DNA of 64,000 bases from Acinetobacter baylyi DSM 14961 = CIP 107474 (GCF_000368685.1 NZ_KB849623.1:124001-188000); one strand, 5' to 3'; positions 17,295 to 25,907 are shown, numbered from the stretch's first letter. The notes: generated from the sequence alone by a model not told the origin. Numbers and translations are program-made.

Positions 17295-17411
17295 TATCTA
17301 ACTCTTTTCGATATGTTATCACCTATAGCTCAATTTGATCAAACCTAGTAAACATTGAGCGAAGCAGGTATTGTGCTACATTTGATTGATTATTGGCTGA
17401 GATTTTTACTT

Positions 17412-17798
17412 ATGCTTGAATTCTGGTTCGATTCGACCATTTCCCGTGCCAAAAAATTTCTTATTCTAATTAGCACCTTACTGGTTGCACTGGGTTTGTA
17501 TCATTTTCAGCCCTTACCTACAGACGTCATTTTAATGTTTACAGGAACAGGCATTATTTTTCTGATTTGTCGCTATCTAAAGTTGAATTTTTCCGATAAA
17601 AAGCCTACCGGGCTTCTTTATCGTTTACTCACCTGGATTCCAATTGCACTTATTTTTGCCCTACTGTTTGTCAAAACCATTGACAATTTGATGTGGTGGG
17701 GAGTTCAAGGCATTGCATTCATGGCACTGGCGGTCTTTATTTTTTCACCGCAGTTTTTATTTAAATCATCGAATTCAAGCGTGAATCCCGATGCTTGA
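17412..17798 (+). CDS. Small membrane protein, paralogue 1 of a tandem pair
   Basis: A 128-residue protein that I do not recognise. It begins MLEFWFDSTISRAKKF, with an amphipathic basic N-terminus, and has about four hydrophobic helices in two hairpins separated by a cytoplasmic-type basic loop (RYLKLNFSDKKPTGLLYR). The next gene starts with the same MLEFW motif and has the same length and helix layout, so the two look like diverged tandem duplicates. The ATG at 17412 is preferred over the upstream TTG 17355 because of this shared N-terminus. The stop overlaps the next start by eight bases, indicating coupled translation. They lie between lgt and thyA. Function unknown. Confidence 0.7.
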   Translation: MLEFWFDSTISRAKKFLILISTLLVALGLYHFQPLPTDVILMFTGTGIIFLICRYLKLNFSDKKPTGLLYRLLTWIPIALIFALLFVKTIDNLMWWGVQGIAFMALAVFIFSPQFLFKSSNSSVNPDA

Positions 17799-18159
17799 AT
17801 TTTGGTATTCCGAGCGCATCACACGCCCCATACGTTTTGGATTTTGTATTGTGCTCTGCGTCTTGATCTATTGGCTCTCCAGCATTCAACAGCTCACCCC
17901 TTATTATGTTCTTGCAAGCGTCATGATTGGCATTGTGATCCATCTCATTCGTCATAAGTTGCAGCAAATTCATCAGGGCAATCCATACCGTGAAGGCTTT
18001 AAAATTTTAGCAACCGTATTGCCAATTATGGCACTCATCGTCACCATCTTCATGCTGCCAGAAACAGCAAAATGGATACTCGGCCTGCAAGTTTTGGGCT
18101 TTACTGTGCTTGGAGTATGTCTAGCCTCTACAGCACATTACCGCGAGCCACGTAAATAA
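17791..18159 (+). CDS. Small membrane protein, paralogue 2 of a tandem pair
   Basis: A 122-residue protein without a family I can name. It starts MLEFWYSERITRPIRF and, like the preceding gene, shows two helical hairpins (FCIVLCVLIYWLSSI with YVLASVMIGIVIHLI, then a basic loop and ILATVLPIMALIVTIFML with ILGLQVLGFTVLGVCL). The basic loop between the hairpins (RHKLQQIHQGNPYREGFK) suggests that both termini and this loop face the cytoplasm. The start lies inside the end of the preceding gene (eight-base overlap). A partnership of the two proteins in the membrane is plausible but unproven. No catalytic motif is seen. Confidence 0.7.
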   Translation: MLEFWYSERITRPIRFGFCIVLCVLIYWLSSIQQLTPYYVLASVMIGIVIHLIRHKLQQIHQGNPYREGFKILATVLPIMALIVTIFMLPETAKWILGLQVLGFTVLGVCLASTAHYREPRK

Positions 18160-18269
18160 CTGAGACAAGATTGTTTACTGTTCTTTGAAGGCAAAAACCG
18201 CTAAAATTTGCAGTCGATTGAAACTTGTTGTTGCTTAGTCAAGCGGCAACTATACGATTAGAGAGAATC

Positions 18270-19112
18270 ATGCGCACCTATTTAGACCTTTTACAACATA
18301 TCCTCGACAACGGCGGCGACAAAGGTGACCGTACAGGCACAGGGACACGTTCTGTATTTGGTCATCAAATGCGTTTTGACCTATCTCAAGGGTTTCCTTT
18401 ACTTACCACCAAGAAAGTACATTTCCGCTCAATTGTGATTGAGCTGCTGTGGTTTCTCAAAGGCGATACCAACGTTCAATATTTAAAAGACCATAAAGTC
18501 AGCATTTGGGATGAGTGGGCAACGGCAGAGCAAACTGCACGTTTTGGCCGTCCAGAAGGCGAGCTTGGCCCAGTTTATGGACACCAATGGCGTAATTTCG
18601 GTGCTACTCAAAATTCAGATGGGAGCTACAAAAACGACGGTTTTGATCAAATCAAATGGCTCATTAATGAAATCAAGACCAATCCGAATTCACGTCGCTT
18701 GATTGTATCAGGCTGGAATCCAAATGAAGCCGGACAAGTGGCTTTACCACCTTGTCATACCCTGTTTCAGTTTTTTGTTCAGGATGGCAAACTCTCTTGT
18801 CAGCTCTATCAACGTAGTGCCGATGTGTTTTTAGGTGTGCCATTTAACATTGCCAGTTATGCCCTTCTCACCCATATGATTGCGCAGGTGTGTGGCCTAG
18901 GTGTAGGCGATTTTGTCTGGACGGGCGGTGACACCCATTTATACGCCAATCATTTTGAGCAAGCACAACTTCAACTGACACGTGAACCGTTACCACTTTG
19001 TCAGCTTAAATTAAACCCTGAAATTACCGATCTGTTTGATTTTAAATTTGAAGATATTGAAATTGTGGATTATCAATCCCACCCTGCAATCAAAGCCCCT
19101 GTTGCCGTATAA
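18270..19112 (+). CDS. thyA: Thymidylate synthase
   Basis: Converts dUMP to dTMP using methylene-tetrahydrofolate, yielding dihydrofolate, in the cytoplasm. The 280-residue product shows every ThyA signature: [21 protein letters not shown], the catalytic Cys C162 in [28 protein letters not shown] and the C-terminal region ending APVAV. It is 16 residues longer than the 264 of the E. coli enzyme, mainly through an insertion around 87-125 ([11 protein letters not shown] to SDGSYKNDG). The ATG at 18270 follows AGAGAG. folA follows 12 bases downstream, a pairing that couples dihydrofolate production to its reduction. Confidence 0.98.
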   Translation: MRTYLDLLQHILDNGGDKGDRTGTGTRSVFGHQMRFDLSQGFPLLTTKKVHFRSIVIELLWFLKGDTNVQYLKDHKVSIWDEWATAEQTARFGRPEGELGPVYGHQWRNFGATQNSDGSYKNDGFDQIKWLINEIKTNPNSRRLIVSGWNPNEAGQVALPPCHTLFQFFVQDGKLSCQLYQRSADVFLGVPFNIASYALLTHMIAQVCGLGVGDFVWTGGDTHLYANHFEQAQLQLTREPLPLCQLKLNPEITDLFDFKFEDIEIVDYQSHPAIKAPVAV

Positions 19113-19124
19113 GGAAGCTCAGCA

Positions 19125-19634
19125 ATGGCATTTCAAGATTTAGAAGTCGTGCATGTGGTTGCGATGGATCAAAAACAATGTATTGGTAAAGGCAATGCAT
19201 TACCTTGGCACATTCCTGCCGATCTCAAACATTTTAAGGAAATCACTCAAGATGGCGTCGTGATTATGGGTCGTAAGACACTTGAATCCATGGGGCGCAC
19301 GCTCCCTAAACGTGTCAACTGGGTGATTACCCGTGATCCTAATTGGCAGTTTGAAGGCGCCAAAGTTGCATCCAGCATAGAAGCTGCACTTAAAGGCGCA
19401 GCTCAGGATCTACAACATACTGATAAGAAAACACTGTTTATTATTGGTGGTGGGGAAATTTTTAAACAAACCATCAATATTGCAGACCGTTTGGAATTGA
19501 CGCATGTCGAATTAGATGTACAAGGTGATGCCTATTATCCTGCGATTCCTTCACAATTTAATAAAGTGTCGAGTGAAAAACACTTTGATGACAAAACAGG
19601 TATTGCGTTTGAGTTCGTAAGTTATCAAAAATAA
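19125..19634 (+). CDS. folA: Dihydrofolate reductase
   Basis: NADPH-dependent reductase that regenerates tetrahydrofolate from the dihydrofolate made by ThyA; the target of trimethoprim. The 169 residues contain the substrate loop with the acidic catalytic residue D33 in WHIPADLKHFK, the NADPH-binding VIMGRKTLESMGRTLPKR and FIIGGGEIFKQ, and a C-terminal strand pair. The N-terminal VVAMDQKQCIGKGNALPW corresponds to the Met20 loop region. No substitution stands out as a resistance marker by eye, though this cannot be judged without alignment. It sits 12 bases after thyA, so a thyA-folA operon is likely. Confidence 0.97.
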   Translation: MAFQDLEVVHVVAMDQKQCIGKGNALPWHIPADLKHFKEITQDGVVIMGRKTLESMGRTLPKRVNWVITRDPNWQFEGAKVASSIEAALKGAAQDLQHTDKKTLFIIGGGEIFKQTINIADRLELTHVELDVQGDAYYPAIPSQFNKVSSEKHFDDKTGIAFEFVSYQK

Positions 19635-19660
19635 AGACAATCTCTAGCTGATTGTCTGCG

Positions 19661-20719
19661 ATGCATAATATTGGAAAAAAAGAATTTTTACATGCCCTAG
19701 GGACGGGGCTTCTCTCTATGATCTTTAGTCTTTTTGTGGTGTTTTCCAGCGTATGGTTGTGTCTGGCGCTATGGATTCAACAACCGTTTGGCTGGCTCAT
19801 CAGCCGTATTTTGATTGGTCTTTGGCTTATATTTGCGCTGAGTGTTTTAGGAATTTATATCACCCAGCACTTTCTGGGTCGTGGTAAAGATAGTCTGCTT
19901 TATATGGTTGCTTTTGCTTGTAGCCTGATTTGGTATTTTAATATCCAACCACAGCAAAACCGTAGCTGGGATCCTGAGGTCTCTCGCTTGCTTTCCTACC
20001 AACGACAAGGCAATCAGATTACCCTACATAACGTACGTAACTTTAACTGGAACATGGATGGTAGCTATACCGAACAATGGGATACTCGTCGCTACGATCT
20101 TAACCAGATTCAGGGTGTAAACATTATTACGTCTTACTGGATGGGTCCGCAAATTGCACATACACTTGTCAGCTTTGAATTTACCAATCAAACACCACTG
20201 GTCTTTTCCATCGAGATTCGTAAGGAAAAAAATGAAAGCTTTTCTGCCATAGGCGGTTTTTTTCGTCAGTTTGAATTAAGTCTGGTCGCGGCTGATGAAA
20301 AAGATATTGTTTACACACGCAGTAATATCCGTAAAGAACAAGTTTATCTCTTTCCCATCAAGATGCCAAAACCACAGGCCAAGGCCTTATTTTTGGAATA
20401 TTTAAAAACTGCCGATGAGCTACGCGCAGAACCAAAATGGTATAACACACTTACCAGTAACTGTACCACACTGGTGTTTGATATGGCTCAAGCGATTAAT
20501 CCTGACAAACTGCCCAAAGATTATCGCTTACTGGCATCAGGTTATTTGCCCAATTATCTGTACGACCTCAAAGTTTTGAGCCATCACTATAGTATGCCGC
20601 AATGGTACAAAATGGCGTATATCAATGAACGTGCTACCGAATATGAAACTTTTAAATATAAAACCAGTACGCACTTTTCAGAAGTAATTCGACAAGGCCT
20701 GCCACGTGTCGAACAGTGA
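19661..20719 (+). CDS. DUF4105 (Lnb N-terminal-like) membrane protein
   Basis: A 352-residue protein with three N-terminal hydrophobic helices (about 16-100) and a large, probably periplasmic domain. That domain matches DUF4105, with H167 in GPQIAHTLVSFEF and C268 in WYNTLTSNCTTLVF as a likely Cys/His catalytic pair. I recall that this domain is now described from Lnb, a lipoprotein N-acyltransferase of Bacteroidetes; whether gammaproteobacterial members share that reaction is not known to me. ATG 19661 is used; TTG 19652, three codons upstream, is possible and neither has a clear ribosome-binding site. It follows folA by 26 bases. Domain assignment fairly sure; activity inferred. Confidence 0.75.
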   Translation: MHNIGKKEFLHALGTGLLSMIFSLFVVFSSVWLCLALWIQQPFGWLISRILIGLWLIFALSVLGIYITQHFLGRGKDSLLYMVAFACSLIWYFNIQPQQNRSWDPEVSRLLSYQRQGNQITLHNVRNFNWNMDGSYTEQWDTRRYDLNQIQGVNIITSYWMGPQIAHTLVSFEFTNQTPLVFSIEIRKEKNESFSAIGGFFRQFELSLVAADEKDIVYTRSNIRKEQVYLFPIKMPKPQAKALFLEYLKTADELRAEPKWYNTLTSNCTTLVFDMAQAINPDKLPKDYRLLASGYLPNYLYDLKVLSHHYSMPQWYKMAYINERATEYETFKYKTSTHFSEVIRQGLPRVEQ

Positions 20720-20872
20720 TGCAAGCCATTTGTTGTTGAGTCACTTAATGGTAAATCAATATAAAAATTTAATGCGAAAACGATACATAAACTCACTATG
20801 TTCTTCGCCTTCTATCTATGCTGTTTTGTTTTTCTATCTGCCATTGATATTCGAGCAAAGAGCAGTCATATA

Positions 20873-21370
20873 ATGAAACAACTTTTTCTAGGTTCAAGTC
20901 TGTGTGTAGCTTTGATTATGTCTGGTTGCACCAGTACACCGACTTCACCAGCTGGACCCATAGCATCAAACTCCCCCCATACAACAGCAAATGCATCATC
21001 ATTACCGCAGATTTCACCTTCTTTGTTTAAACAGCATTGGATTGCCAGTGAAATTAATGGTTTTCAGGTTGATCCAAAAGCAACGAATAAACCCAGCCTT
21101 CAGCTAGACCAAGCAACAAAACGTTTTAGTGGTTCTGATGGTTGTAATCGTATTATGGGCAGTTATCAACTGAGCTCTGATCAGCTCAATTTTGGAGCAG
21201 TTGCGACCACGAAAATGCTCTGTGCTTCTGCTGACCAAAACCTGACATTGCAATATAAACAGTCTCTTGAAAAAACAACACAATATCGTGTGAGTCCAGA
21301 ACACCTAATTTTACTCGACAGCACAGGTTCAACACTTCTTGTTTTTGATGTAGCTCAATCCGTAAATTAA
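20873..21370 (+). CDS. META-domain lipoprotein (HslJ-like)
   Basis: A 165-residue predicted lipoprotein. The signal peptide MKQLFLGSSLCVALIMSGC ends in the lipobox IMSGC (Cys 19), so the mature protein is anchored after Lgt and Lsp processing. A Ser/Thr/Pro-rich linker follows. The META domain then runs from about 55, with HWIASEINGFQVDP, RFSGSDGCNRIMGSYQLSSDQLNFG and TTKMLCA, the conserved GxxGCNxxxGxY and K-M-C core of HslJ-type proteins. Such proteins are linked to heat- or antibiotic-stress tolerance without a known reaction. The ATG at 20873 is chosen because a longer frame from 20798 would bury the signal peptide. It seems monocistronic. Confidence 0.82.
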   Translation: MKQLFLGSSLCVALIMSGCTSTPTSPAGPIASNSPHTTANASSLPQISPSLFKQHWIASEINGFQVDPKATNKPSLQLDQATKRFSGSDGCNRIMGSYQLSSDQLNFGAVATTKMLCASADQNLTLQYKQSLEKTTQYRVSPEHLILLDSTGSTLLVFDVAQSVN

Positions 21371-21468
21371 ATGTTCAAGGGCTTTTTATTGAGCAGATCG
21401 TCACGATATAGATTGTAGGTTCATAAAAAACCTTTATAGTAAATTCATTTGTTATTTTGAGGACCATC

Positions 21469-21990
21469 ATGCAACAGGCATTATTTGGCGGTGGATGTTT
21501 CTGGTGTACCGAAGCCGTATTTCAACAAATCCGTGGCGTTGAAAAAATCGTAAGTGGTTATGCTGGCGGTGTAAATGAAAATCCTACATACGAAGCCGTG
21601 TGTACAGGTGAAACCAATCATGCTGAAGTAATTCTGATTGACTTTGATGAATCACAAGTCAGTTATGATGATTTATTACATGTATTTTTCGCTATTCATG
21701 ATCCAACGACGCTGAACCGTCAAGGCAATGATATTGGTACTCAATATCGCTCAGTCATTTATTATTTTGATGAACATCAAAAACAAGATGCTGAAAAACT
21801 GATTGCCGAGTTAAAAGCTGAAGGCATGAGTGTAGTGACTGAACTGAGTCCAATGCCCACTTTTTATCCAGCCGAAGATTATCATCAGGATTTTTATACA
21901 AAGAATCCATCACAAGGTTTTTGTAATTTTGCAATTCCTCCAAAAATTGCCAAATTACGTAGCAAATTTCAGTCTTTACTCAAAGCCTGA
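21469..21990 (+). CDS. msrA: Peptide methionine sulfoxide reductase MsrA
   Basis: Reduces the S-epimer of methionine sulfoxide in proteins, repairing oxidative damage. The 173-residue product starts [18 protein letters not shown], with the catalytic Cys in GCFWC at residue 10. Further family segments are VVSGYAGG-like [28 protein letters not shown] and [23 protein letters not shown]. The C-terminal [14 protein letters not shown] is typical, with one Cys in SQGFCNF that may serve as resolving Cys. The ATG at 21469 follows GAGGACC; an in-frame upstream start has no such site. A perfect-palindrome terminator follows and is shared with the convergent exbD. Confidence 0.96.
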   Translation: MQQALFGGGCFWCTEAVFQQIRGVEKIVSGYAGGVNENPTYEAVCTGETNHAEVILIDFDESQVSYDDLLHVFFAIHDPTTLNRQGNDIGTQYRSVIYYFDEHQKQDAEKLIAELKAEGMSVVTELSPMPTFYPAEDYHQDFYTKNPSQGFCNFAIPPKIAKLRSKFQSLLKA

Positions 21991-21992
21991 AC

Positions 21993-22026
21993 AAAAAAAA
22001 GCAACTCGATCGAGTTGCTTTTTTTA
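21993..22026. terminator. Bidirectional terminator between msrA and exbD
   Basis: GCAACTCGATCGAGTTGC (22001-22018) is a perfect palindrome flanked by eight A bases and eight T bases, ending both convergent units. Confidence 0.92.
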
Positions 22027-22046
22027 TTGCGCTGAATCAAGCGCGT

Positions 22047-22451
22047 TTAATTTTCACTGACAAAAGCAATATCGCTGAGTCCGGCTCCACTCGCGCGAGA
22101 CATCACTTGTGCTACTGTATCGTAACGTGATTCTTTATCTGCTTTTAACATCACTGTTGGTTTCTGAGCTGACTGGCCAGCTTCTTGAAAGCGTTTTTGC
22201 AACTCATCCAATGTAATTGCTTCTTGTCCCCACGAAACATCACCATTTGAATTAATACTAATGGTAATTTCTTTCGGTGGTGGTGGCTGAATTTCAGCTG
22301 TTGTTTTTGGCAAACTTAATGGTACCGATGGGTTTGCAACCGTTGCTGTGACCAAAAAGATGATCATCAGTACCAACATAATGTCAATTAACGGAATGAG
22401 ATTCATCTCATTCATGCCACTGTCGTGGTCTTCACCCAGTTGAAAAGCCAT
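22047..22451 (-). CDS. exbD: Biopolymer transport protein ExbD
   Basis: Proton-channel subunit of the TonB energising complex in the inner membrane. The 134-residue protein has a short cytoplasmic N-terminus and one membrane helix, MNLIPLIDIMLVLMIIFLVTA, in which the essential proton-carrying Asp is in PLIDIMLVL (about D23). A periplasmic domain follows (DVSWGQEAITLDELQKRF, VMLKADKESRYDTVAQVMSRA). Its start overlaps the exbB stop (TAATG), so the two are translationally coupled. Order on the minus strand is tonB-exbB-exbD. This set would drive the receptor encoded at 2324 and others elsewhere. Confidence 0.95.
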   Translation of the reverse strand: MAFQLGEDHDSGMNEMNLIPLIDIMLVLMIIFLVTATVANPSVPLSLPKTTAEIQPPPPKEITISINSNGDVSWGQEAITLDELQKRFQEAGQSAQKPTVMLKADKESRYDTVAQVMSRASGAGLSDIAFVSEN

Positions 22452-23074
22452 TAAGCTTGACCTCCAGCATAGCTTTGTTGCGCTGCCTTCGTTTCAGATT
22501 TTGGATCTACAGATTCTTGCTGCAACATGGTATCAATCAATAAGCTATGTGCCTGATCTTGAAGATCATGCGCCAAGCCACGATTAAAACGTACACAAAT
22601 GTTGTAAGCCAATACCGCAGGAATTGCAACAGCCAGACCCAAACCTGTCATGATCAGTGCTTCGCCTACAGGAGTTGCCACTTGTGCCAAACCAGCCTGA
22701 CCACTTTTACCGACTGCAACCAGCGCATGGAAAATACCCCATACCGTTCCAAATAAGCCGACAAATGGTGCAATCGAAGCAATAGTTCCTAATACTGCTA
22801 CACCCTTTTCTGCATTTGATTTTTCAGCAGAAATCTGACGAAGTAAAGCTTGTTCTGCAACTGCCTTACGTTGTTCAAATGTGAGATGTGTAAACTTTGC
22901 TTTCAAGCTTGATAATGCTTTAGATAGTTGAGCATAAGCTTGTTGTTTTAATTGGCGTGTTCCCATCAAACGTAAGATGAAAATTGTCCATGTTGCAATC
23001 GACATTGCCAAAAGCACGAAGTACAGTGTTTTGCTGACTGCATCTGCATGTTGCCAATAAACTGAAAAGTTCAT
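22451..23074 (-). CDS. exbB: Biopolymer transport protein ExbB (MotA/TolQ/ExbB family)
   Basis: Pentameric inner-membrane scaffold of the TonB-ExbB-ExbD motor. The 207 residues show three membrane helices: TLYFVLLAMSIATWTIFILRL near the N-terminus, then GVAVLGTIASIAPFVGLFGTVWGIFHA and GLAQVATPVGEALIMTGLGLAVAIPAVLAYN, the conserved MotA_ExbB core. The cytoplasmic loop between helices one and two holds the basic region. The C-terminal tail is charged. The start gives MNFSVYWQHADAVSK. It lies 19 bases after tonB and overlaps exbD by one base, giving a compact operon. Confidence 0.95.
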   Translation of the reverse strand: MNFSVYWQHADAVSKTLYFVLLAMSIATWTIFILRLMGTRQLKQQAYAQLSKALSSLKAKFTHLTFEQRKAVAEQALLRQISAEKSNAEKGVAVLGTIASIAPFVGLFGTVWGIFHALVAVGKSGQAGLAQVATPVGEALIMTGLGLAVAIPAVLAYNICVRFNRGLAHDLQDQAHSLLIDTMLQQESVDPKSETKAAQQSYAGGQA

Positions 23075-23093
23075 ACTCGAACTCCTGAAAATG

Positions 23094-23876
23094 TTAGCCG
23101 TTAGGATTTAATGTTAGGTCAAAAGGTTGCTCTGCACGAATCGGATAAGCCACACCATTTTCTTTATACGGTTTGAATCTCGCACCACGTACCGAACGTA
23201 AGATTTTTTCATCCAGTGCAGGAATACCACTACTACGCGTGATCCGCGCATTGATAATCTTGCCCGTTTCGTCTGCCTCGATCATGACCACAATACTGCG
23301 TGTTTCACCCTGTAAATCACGATTGGTATATGACGGACGAGGTGTACGACTCCACTGCACACCAGAACCACCAATCGATACATTTTTCGGAGAGGGTTCA
23401 CGGTTGACCTGTGGCTGTGCTGCAGGCTGAGGTTTTGGTTTTTCCGCCACTTTTTCTGTGATCGTCGTGTTGGTTGTTAAAGGTTTAACATCCACTTGAG
23501 GTTCGACTTTCACGACCTGTTTAGGAGTTTCAGCTTTTTTGACTTGCTGAACTTTTTCTACTTTCTTTGGTGGCGGCGCAACTTTCTCAACGACCTTAAC
23601 TTCCTTCACCTCTTTTTTAGGCTTAGGTTGTTCTTTTTTAGGTTCTTCCTTTGGTTTTGGAGGCAATGGTGGTGGGGCCTGAATCTTGACAAACCGAACA
23701 TTGAGCGGTTTTTTCTCAATTGGCTTGAGCTCTGGGCTCTTCATTTGACTGACAGCCCACAAAACACCCACATGACCAATCACAACCGCAACAAGTGCAG
23801 CGATGACCTTTTTCTTCATCGGATTGGGAGAATTCGGAGGAGAAGAATTCAAAGTTAATGCAGGAGATTGACTCAT
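23094..23876 (-). CDS. tonB: TonB energy-transducing protein
   Basis: Periplasm-spanning protein that links the ExbB-ExbD motor to outer-membrane receptors. The 260-residue product has an N-terminal cytoplasmic segment and signal-anchor helix (KKKVIAALVAVVIGHVGVLWAV, with the His found in many TonB helices), then a Pro/Lys-rich spacer at about 65-165 (PPPLPPKPKEEPKK, VEKVAPPPKKVEK). The C-terminal TonB fold at about 175-260 includes RTPRPSYTNRD, IDARITRSSGIPALD-like GKIINARITRSSGIPALDEK and ARFKPYKENG. It is first in tonB-exbB-exbD. A Fur-box-like site lies about 100 bases upstream. No sign of truncation. Confidence 0.95.
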   Translation of the reverse strand: MSQSPALTLNSSPPNSPNPMKKKVIAALVAVVIGHVGVLWAVSQMKSPELKPIEKKPLNVRFVKIQAPPPLPPKPKEEPKKEQPKPKKEVKEVKVVEKVAPPPKKVEKVQQVKKAETPKQVVKVEPQVDVKPLTTNTTITEKVAEKPKPQPAAQPQVNREPSPKNVSIGGSGVQWSRTPRPSYTNRDLQGETRSIVVMIEADETGKIINARITRSSGIPALDEKILRSVRGARFKPYKENGVAYPIRAEQPFDLTLNPNG

Positions 23877-23974
23877 GTGAATCTAATTACCTATTTGAAA
23901 ACCAAATATTCATTGCAAAGTGTAAGAGCGATTTAGCTGATCGGTTCAAACAATTAAAGTAACGCAATAATAAA

Positions 23975-23989
23975 TGAGAAGTGTTTTCA
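23975..23989 (-). promoter_or_regulatory. Possible Fur box upstream of tonB-exbB-exbD
   Basis: TGAGAAGTGTTTTCA matches the palindromic Fur core at 10 of 14 positions and lies about 100 bases before the tonB start. tonB operons are usually iron-regulated, but the match is moderate. The rest of the 308-base gap shows only AT-rich DNA and the purU-side terminator. Confidence 0.4.
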
Positions 23990-24137
23990 TTTGCAACTGT
24001 TTTTTTACAGATTGTTAATCTTCATCAAAAACCCAATAAATATCATTTCATTGGACTACAGCCGAAAAAATCGCAGCTCATTTATCAACAATTTAATCTG
24101 AGATAAATTATGTTATAACATAATACTTTATTCGACT

Positions 24138-24168
24138 AAAAAAAGTATGCATCTCCACATACTTTTTC
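24138..24168. terminator. Terminator downstream of purU
   Basis: AAAAAGTATG and CATACTTTTT form a 10-bp stem around an eight-base loop 18 bases after the purU stop, T-rich on both strands. Confidence 0.8.
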
Positions 24169-24185
24169 TGTAAATGAGATTTATT

Positions 24186-25052
24186 TTATTGAAAAACAAC
24201 GGTTTTATTGCCATCAACAATAATTCGATCTTCAAGGTGCCATTTCACCGCACGTGCCAGCACATTACGCTCGACATCTTGGCCCAGTTCACGTAACTGT
24301 TCAACGGTAAAGTCATGATTGACTCGTTCTACGTCCTGCTCAATGATCGGCCCCTGATCTAAATCGGCCGTAACGTAGTGTGCAGTTGCACCAATTAGCT
24401 TCACCCCTTTTTCATGGGCTTGTTTATACGGATTAGCCCCCACAAATGCAGGTAGGAATGAATGATGAATATTGATAATTTTCATCTCCCAACGCTCAAC
24501 GAAGGCTTCATCCAGAATTTGCATGTAGCGTGCAAGGACTAACAAGTCATTGCCCTGCATCAATTCGTCAATTTGGGCGTAAGCTTCACGTTTGTTCTCT
24601 TTATTGACAGGAACCACTTCAAACGGAATACCAAAATTTTCTACCGCTTCACGTAAGTCTTCGTGATTTGATACAACTTTAGTAATTTCACATGGTAAAC
24701 CACCACGCGAATGACGCCATAGCAACTCTAAAAGAGCATGATCGACTTTAGAAACTAAAATCCCCACTTTCTTCAACTCATTGACAAAAGCCAAACGCCA
24801 TTGCATGTTATAACGCTCAGCAACATTCGCAGAGAAAGTCTGGATCAATGTATCTTTACGACTTTGTAAATGCTCTAACTCAAACTCAACACGCATGAAA
24901 TAACGGCCACCTTGAGCTTCTGTAGCATATTGATCAAGTGCGGTAATGTTTGCTCCCTGATGATACAAAAAGCTCGATACAGCTTGCACGATCCCGGGCC
25001 TATCTTCACAAGTAATCAGTAGACGTGCTGTATTGGCAGTAGTGGTGTTCAT
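24186..25052 (-). CDS. purU: Formyltetrahydrofolate deformylase
   Basis: Hydrolyses 10-formyl-tetrahydrofolate to formate and tetrahydrofolate, balancing one-carbon pools. The 288-residue product has an N-terminal ACT domain (LLITCEDRPGIVQAVSSFLYHQGANI) and a formyltransferase-fold catalytic domain from about 90. The catalytic region contains INIHHSFLPAFVGANPYKQAHEKG, GATAHYVTADLDQGPIIEQDV and the Asn/His/Asp triad expected of PurU (H in HHSFLP, D in DLDQGP). It is a single gene with its own terminator, followed on the same strand only by tonB further downstream. Upstream, an 84-base gap separates it from the TetR gene. No riboswitch-like structure is evident. Confidence 0.96.
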   Translation of the reverse strand: MNTTTANTARLLITCEDRPGIVQAVSSFLYHQGANITALDQYATEAQGGRYFMRVEFELEHLQSRKDTLIQTFSANVAERYNMQWRLAFVNELKKVGILVSKVDHALLELLWRHSRGGLPCEITKVVSNHEDLREAVENFGIPFEVVPVNKENKREAYAQIDELMQGNDLLVLARYMQILDEAFVERWEMKIINIHHSFLPAFVGANPYKQAHEKGVKLIGATAHYVTADLDQGPIIEQDVERVNHDFTVEQLRELGQDVERNVLARAVKWHLEDRIIVDGNKTVVFQ

Positions 25053-25136
25053 TTGATTAATATCACTATAGGTCAGTTAAAAAACAAGCCGATTATTCTA
25101 GCGCGTTTTTATCTCAGACTGAATAGGGCTCATCAA

Positions 25137-25826
25137 TTACTCACTTTTCAACGACAGACTCGCAAACAATTCAGATTGCCCAAAACTTTCGAGTAAGCGC
25201 TCATAAGTTTCACGGCTTTCCCCCATCAAATAAGGCCCTTCCAAAAACACCATCTGACGTAATGCCTGCCATACCCACTTTTCTTCCAGATGATTACTAT
25301 CACTGATATGTCCAGACATATACAGAAAATTAGTCCAGTTGGTTAGTACAATCCAAAGATTAATAATCAGCGCTTCAATTTCCGAGGTGGTCATTTTCAT
25401 GAGTCCAGCATCGACAAAAGCCTGATAAATCTTTTGACCTTGCTGCATCACCTGCCCAGCAAATTTTGGATAAATCTTTTTAAAATCATCATTATTTTCA
25501 ACCAGATGATAAACATCTCGATGTAAAAAACGGTATTGCCATAACTGTCCACTCAACACCTGAAAATAACGGATTTTGTCATTTGCATTTAAAAGTCGAT
25601 CTTCGGGAAGTGCCAACATCTCAAGCGTTTCCTTCTGATAATGCTCCATGAGTTCTTTGATAATTTCTTGTTTGTTTCTGAAATGGTAATAAAGATTGCC
25701 TGGACTGATCCCCAGTTCAGCAGCAATATGATTGGTCGTCACAGAACGTTCTCCACGTTCGTTAAACAGTTGCAAACTGATCTGTAAGATACGATCTTTA
25801 GTTTTAAGTACTTTTGATACAGACAT
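25137..25826 (-). CDS. TetR/AcrR-family transcriptional regulator
   Basis: A 229-residue regulator with an N-terminal helix-turn-helix (about 12-58): KDRILQISLQLFNERGERSVTTNHIAAELGISPGNLYYHFRNKQEII, matching the TetR_N pattern including the GNLYYHFRNK recognition helix end. The C-terminal ligand-binding part is all-helical and matches the type often described for PhaR/FabR-like long-chain-acyl regulators in this genus, though I cannot assign a ligand. It is divergent from the aldehyde dehydrogenase gene, with a perfect 20-base palindrome in the shared 119-base region as its likely operator. Autorepression and repression of the dehydrogenase are therefore plausible. Confidence 0.9.
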   Translation of the reverse strand: MSVSKVLKTKDRILQISLQLFNERGERSVTTNHIAAELGISPGNLYYHFRNKQEIIKELMEHYQKETLEMLALPEDRLLNANDKIRYFQVLSGQLWQYRFLHRDVYHLVENNDDFKKIYPKFAGQVMQQGQKIYQAFVDAGLMKMTTSEIEALIINLWIVLTNWTNFLYMSGHISDSNHLEEKWVWQALRQMVFLEGPYLMGESRETYERLLESFGQSELFASLSLKSE

Positions 25827-25878
25827 TCTTAGTAACCGTTGATATTCAATAGGTTAGAAAACTAACACAGAAACAGAC

Positions 25879-25907
25879 TTGACTCTTTAGAGTATTTACT
25901 CTAAAAA
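25879..25907 (+). promoter_or_regulatory. Promoter with a perfect 20-bp palindromic operator for the aldehyde dehydrogenase gene
   Basis: TTTAGAGTA and TACTCTAAA flank TT, a perfect 9-2-9 palindrome at 25886-25905. It lies between TTGACT (25879-25884) and TAAAAA (25902-25907), which have 17-base spacing. A TetR dimer on it would block RNA polymerase. Confidence 0.6.
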
